The notes below the pieces were generated by a model, which searched no databases, was not told where the DNA came from, and saw only the letters and a program-made list of their open reading frames with translations. A DNA stretch of 64,000 bases from Alteromonas_F sp964429915 (GTDB lineage: Bacteria; Pseudomonadota; Gammaproteobacteria; Enterobacterales; Alteromonadaceae): assembly GCA_964429915.1 (NCBI GenBank), contig CAYSDZ010000013.1, forward strand, positions 11,448 through 75,447. The letters are read 5' to 3'. The position numbers and the translations under genes are program-made. Shown here one piece after another: positions 63,935 to 64,000 of this stretch; position 1 is the stretch's first letter; each line of letters starts with the position of its first letter.

Positions 63935-64000
63935 ACATTTCCTTTGCTAAGGTACAGAAAAGCTTATCACGTGCGTATAAGCTTTTGTTGGAAAGTAGAG

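Noticed and set aside
1..64000. CRISPR arrays, tRNA/rRNA genes, integrase or transposase genes
   Set aside because: None were seen on either strand; the repeats present are local duplications, a collagen-like coding repeat and a non-coding hairpin element.

Overview
The window is chromosomal DNA from a marine gammaproteobacterium, most likely an Alteromonadales member (Alteromonas/Glaciecola-like). This rests on the AT-leaning composition, large TonB-dependent receptors, abundant GGDEF/chemotaxis/hybrid-kinase signalling, PEP-CTERM and GlyGly-CTERM surface sorting tags, and lineage-typical small families (DUF2982-, DUF3392- and DUF3718-like, YebG). I see no tRNA, rRNA, CRISPR array, prophage or transposase gene. 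Most of the window is ordinary core genome with an accessory surface-protein segment at about 23.6-31.4 kb.

Layout. 0-8.3 kb: a 5'-truncated TonB-dependent receptor, a chemotaxis receptor, a thioredoxin-like exported protein, a CPBP membrane protein overlapping the ribosome-rescue factor gene arfB, and a FecA-like receptor. 8.3-20.1 kb: a spurious assembly gap, two small genes, parC, a BarA-like hybrid histidine kinase and an RND efflux operon (adaptor, then pump). 20.2-23.6 kb: pyrB, hemL and a class III adenylate cyclase. 23.7-31.4 kb (minus strand): a TPR protein of the PEP-CTERM type, a PEP-CTERM choice-of-anchor protein, two spondin-like exported proteins (one a collagen-like lipoprotein) and a TPR-GGDEF sensor. 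31.6-37.3 kb: an exported VOC protein, a ggt-DyP peroxidase operon, glnK with a sigma-54/NtrC control region, a TonB-like-topology protein, and a sigma-54-type promoter ahead of a 90-aa exported protein and an unlisted 38-aa membrane peptide. 37.4-45.1 kb: a threonine synthase-like enzyme, divergent PBP1b and lytic transglycosylase genes, a GlyGly-CTERM cyclophilin, and SOS-controlled yebG with a clear LexA box. 45.1-48.1 kb: one large multi-membrane-span sensor gene broken by two stops and a frameshift, and further split by an artificial gap. 48.2-64 kb: hrpB, a GGDEF/degenerate-EAL protein, a repeat element joined to a truncated RNA-ligase-like gene, purU, a Na+/H+ antiporter, waaA, a DUF885 lipoprotein and several uncharacterised exported proteins.

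Themes. Envelope biology dominates: peptidoglycan synthesis and turnover (PBP1b, MltB-type), LPS Kdo transfer (waaA), glutathione breakdown (ggt), efflux, and three surface-anchoring routes (PEP-CTERM, GlyGly-CTERM, lipoproteins). Regulation is visible in several places: sigma-54 and NtrC at glnK, a second sigma-54-like promoter at 36.8 kb, a LexA box at yebG, and a start-codon-sequestering inverted repeat ahead of the spondin operon. Both runs of 100 N are flanked by exact 55-bp duplicates. At the second gap, collapsing the duplicate restores a reading frame, so these are scaffolding artefacts rather than missing DNA.
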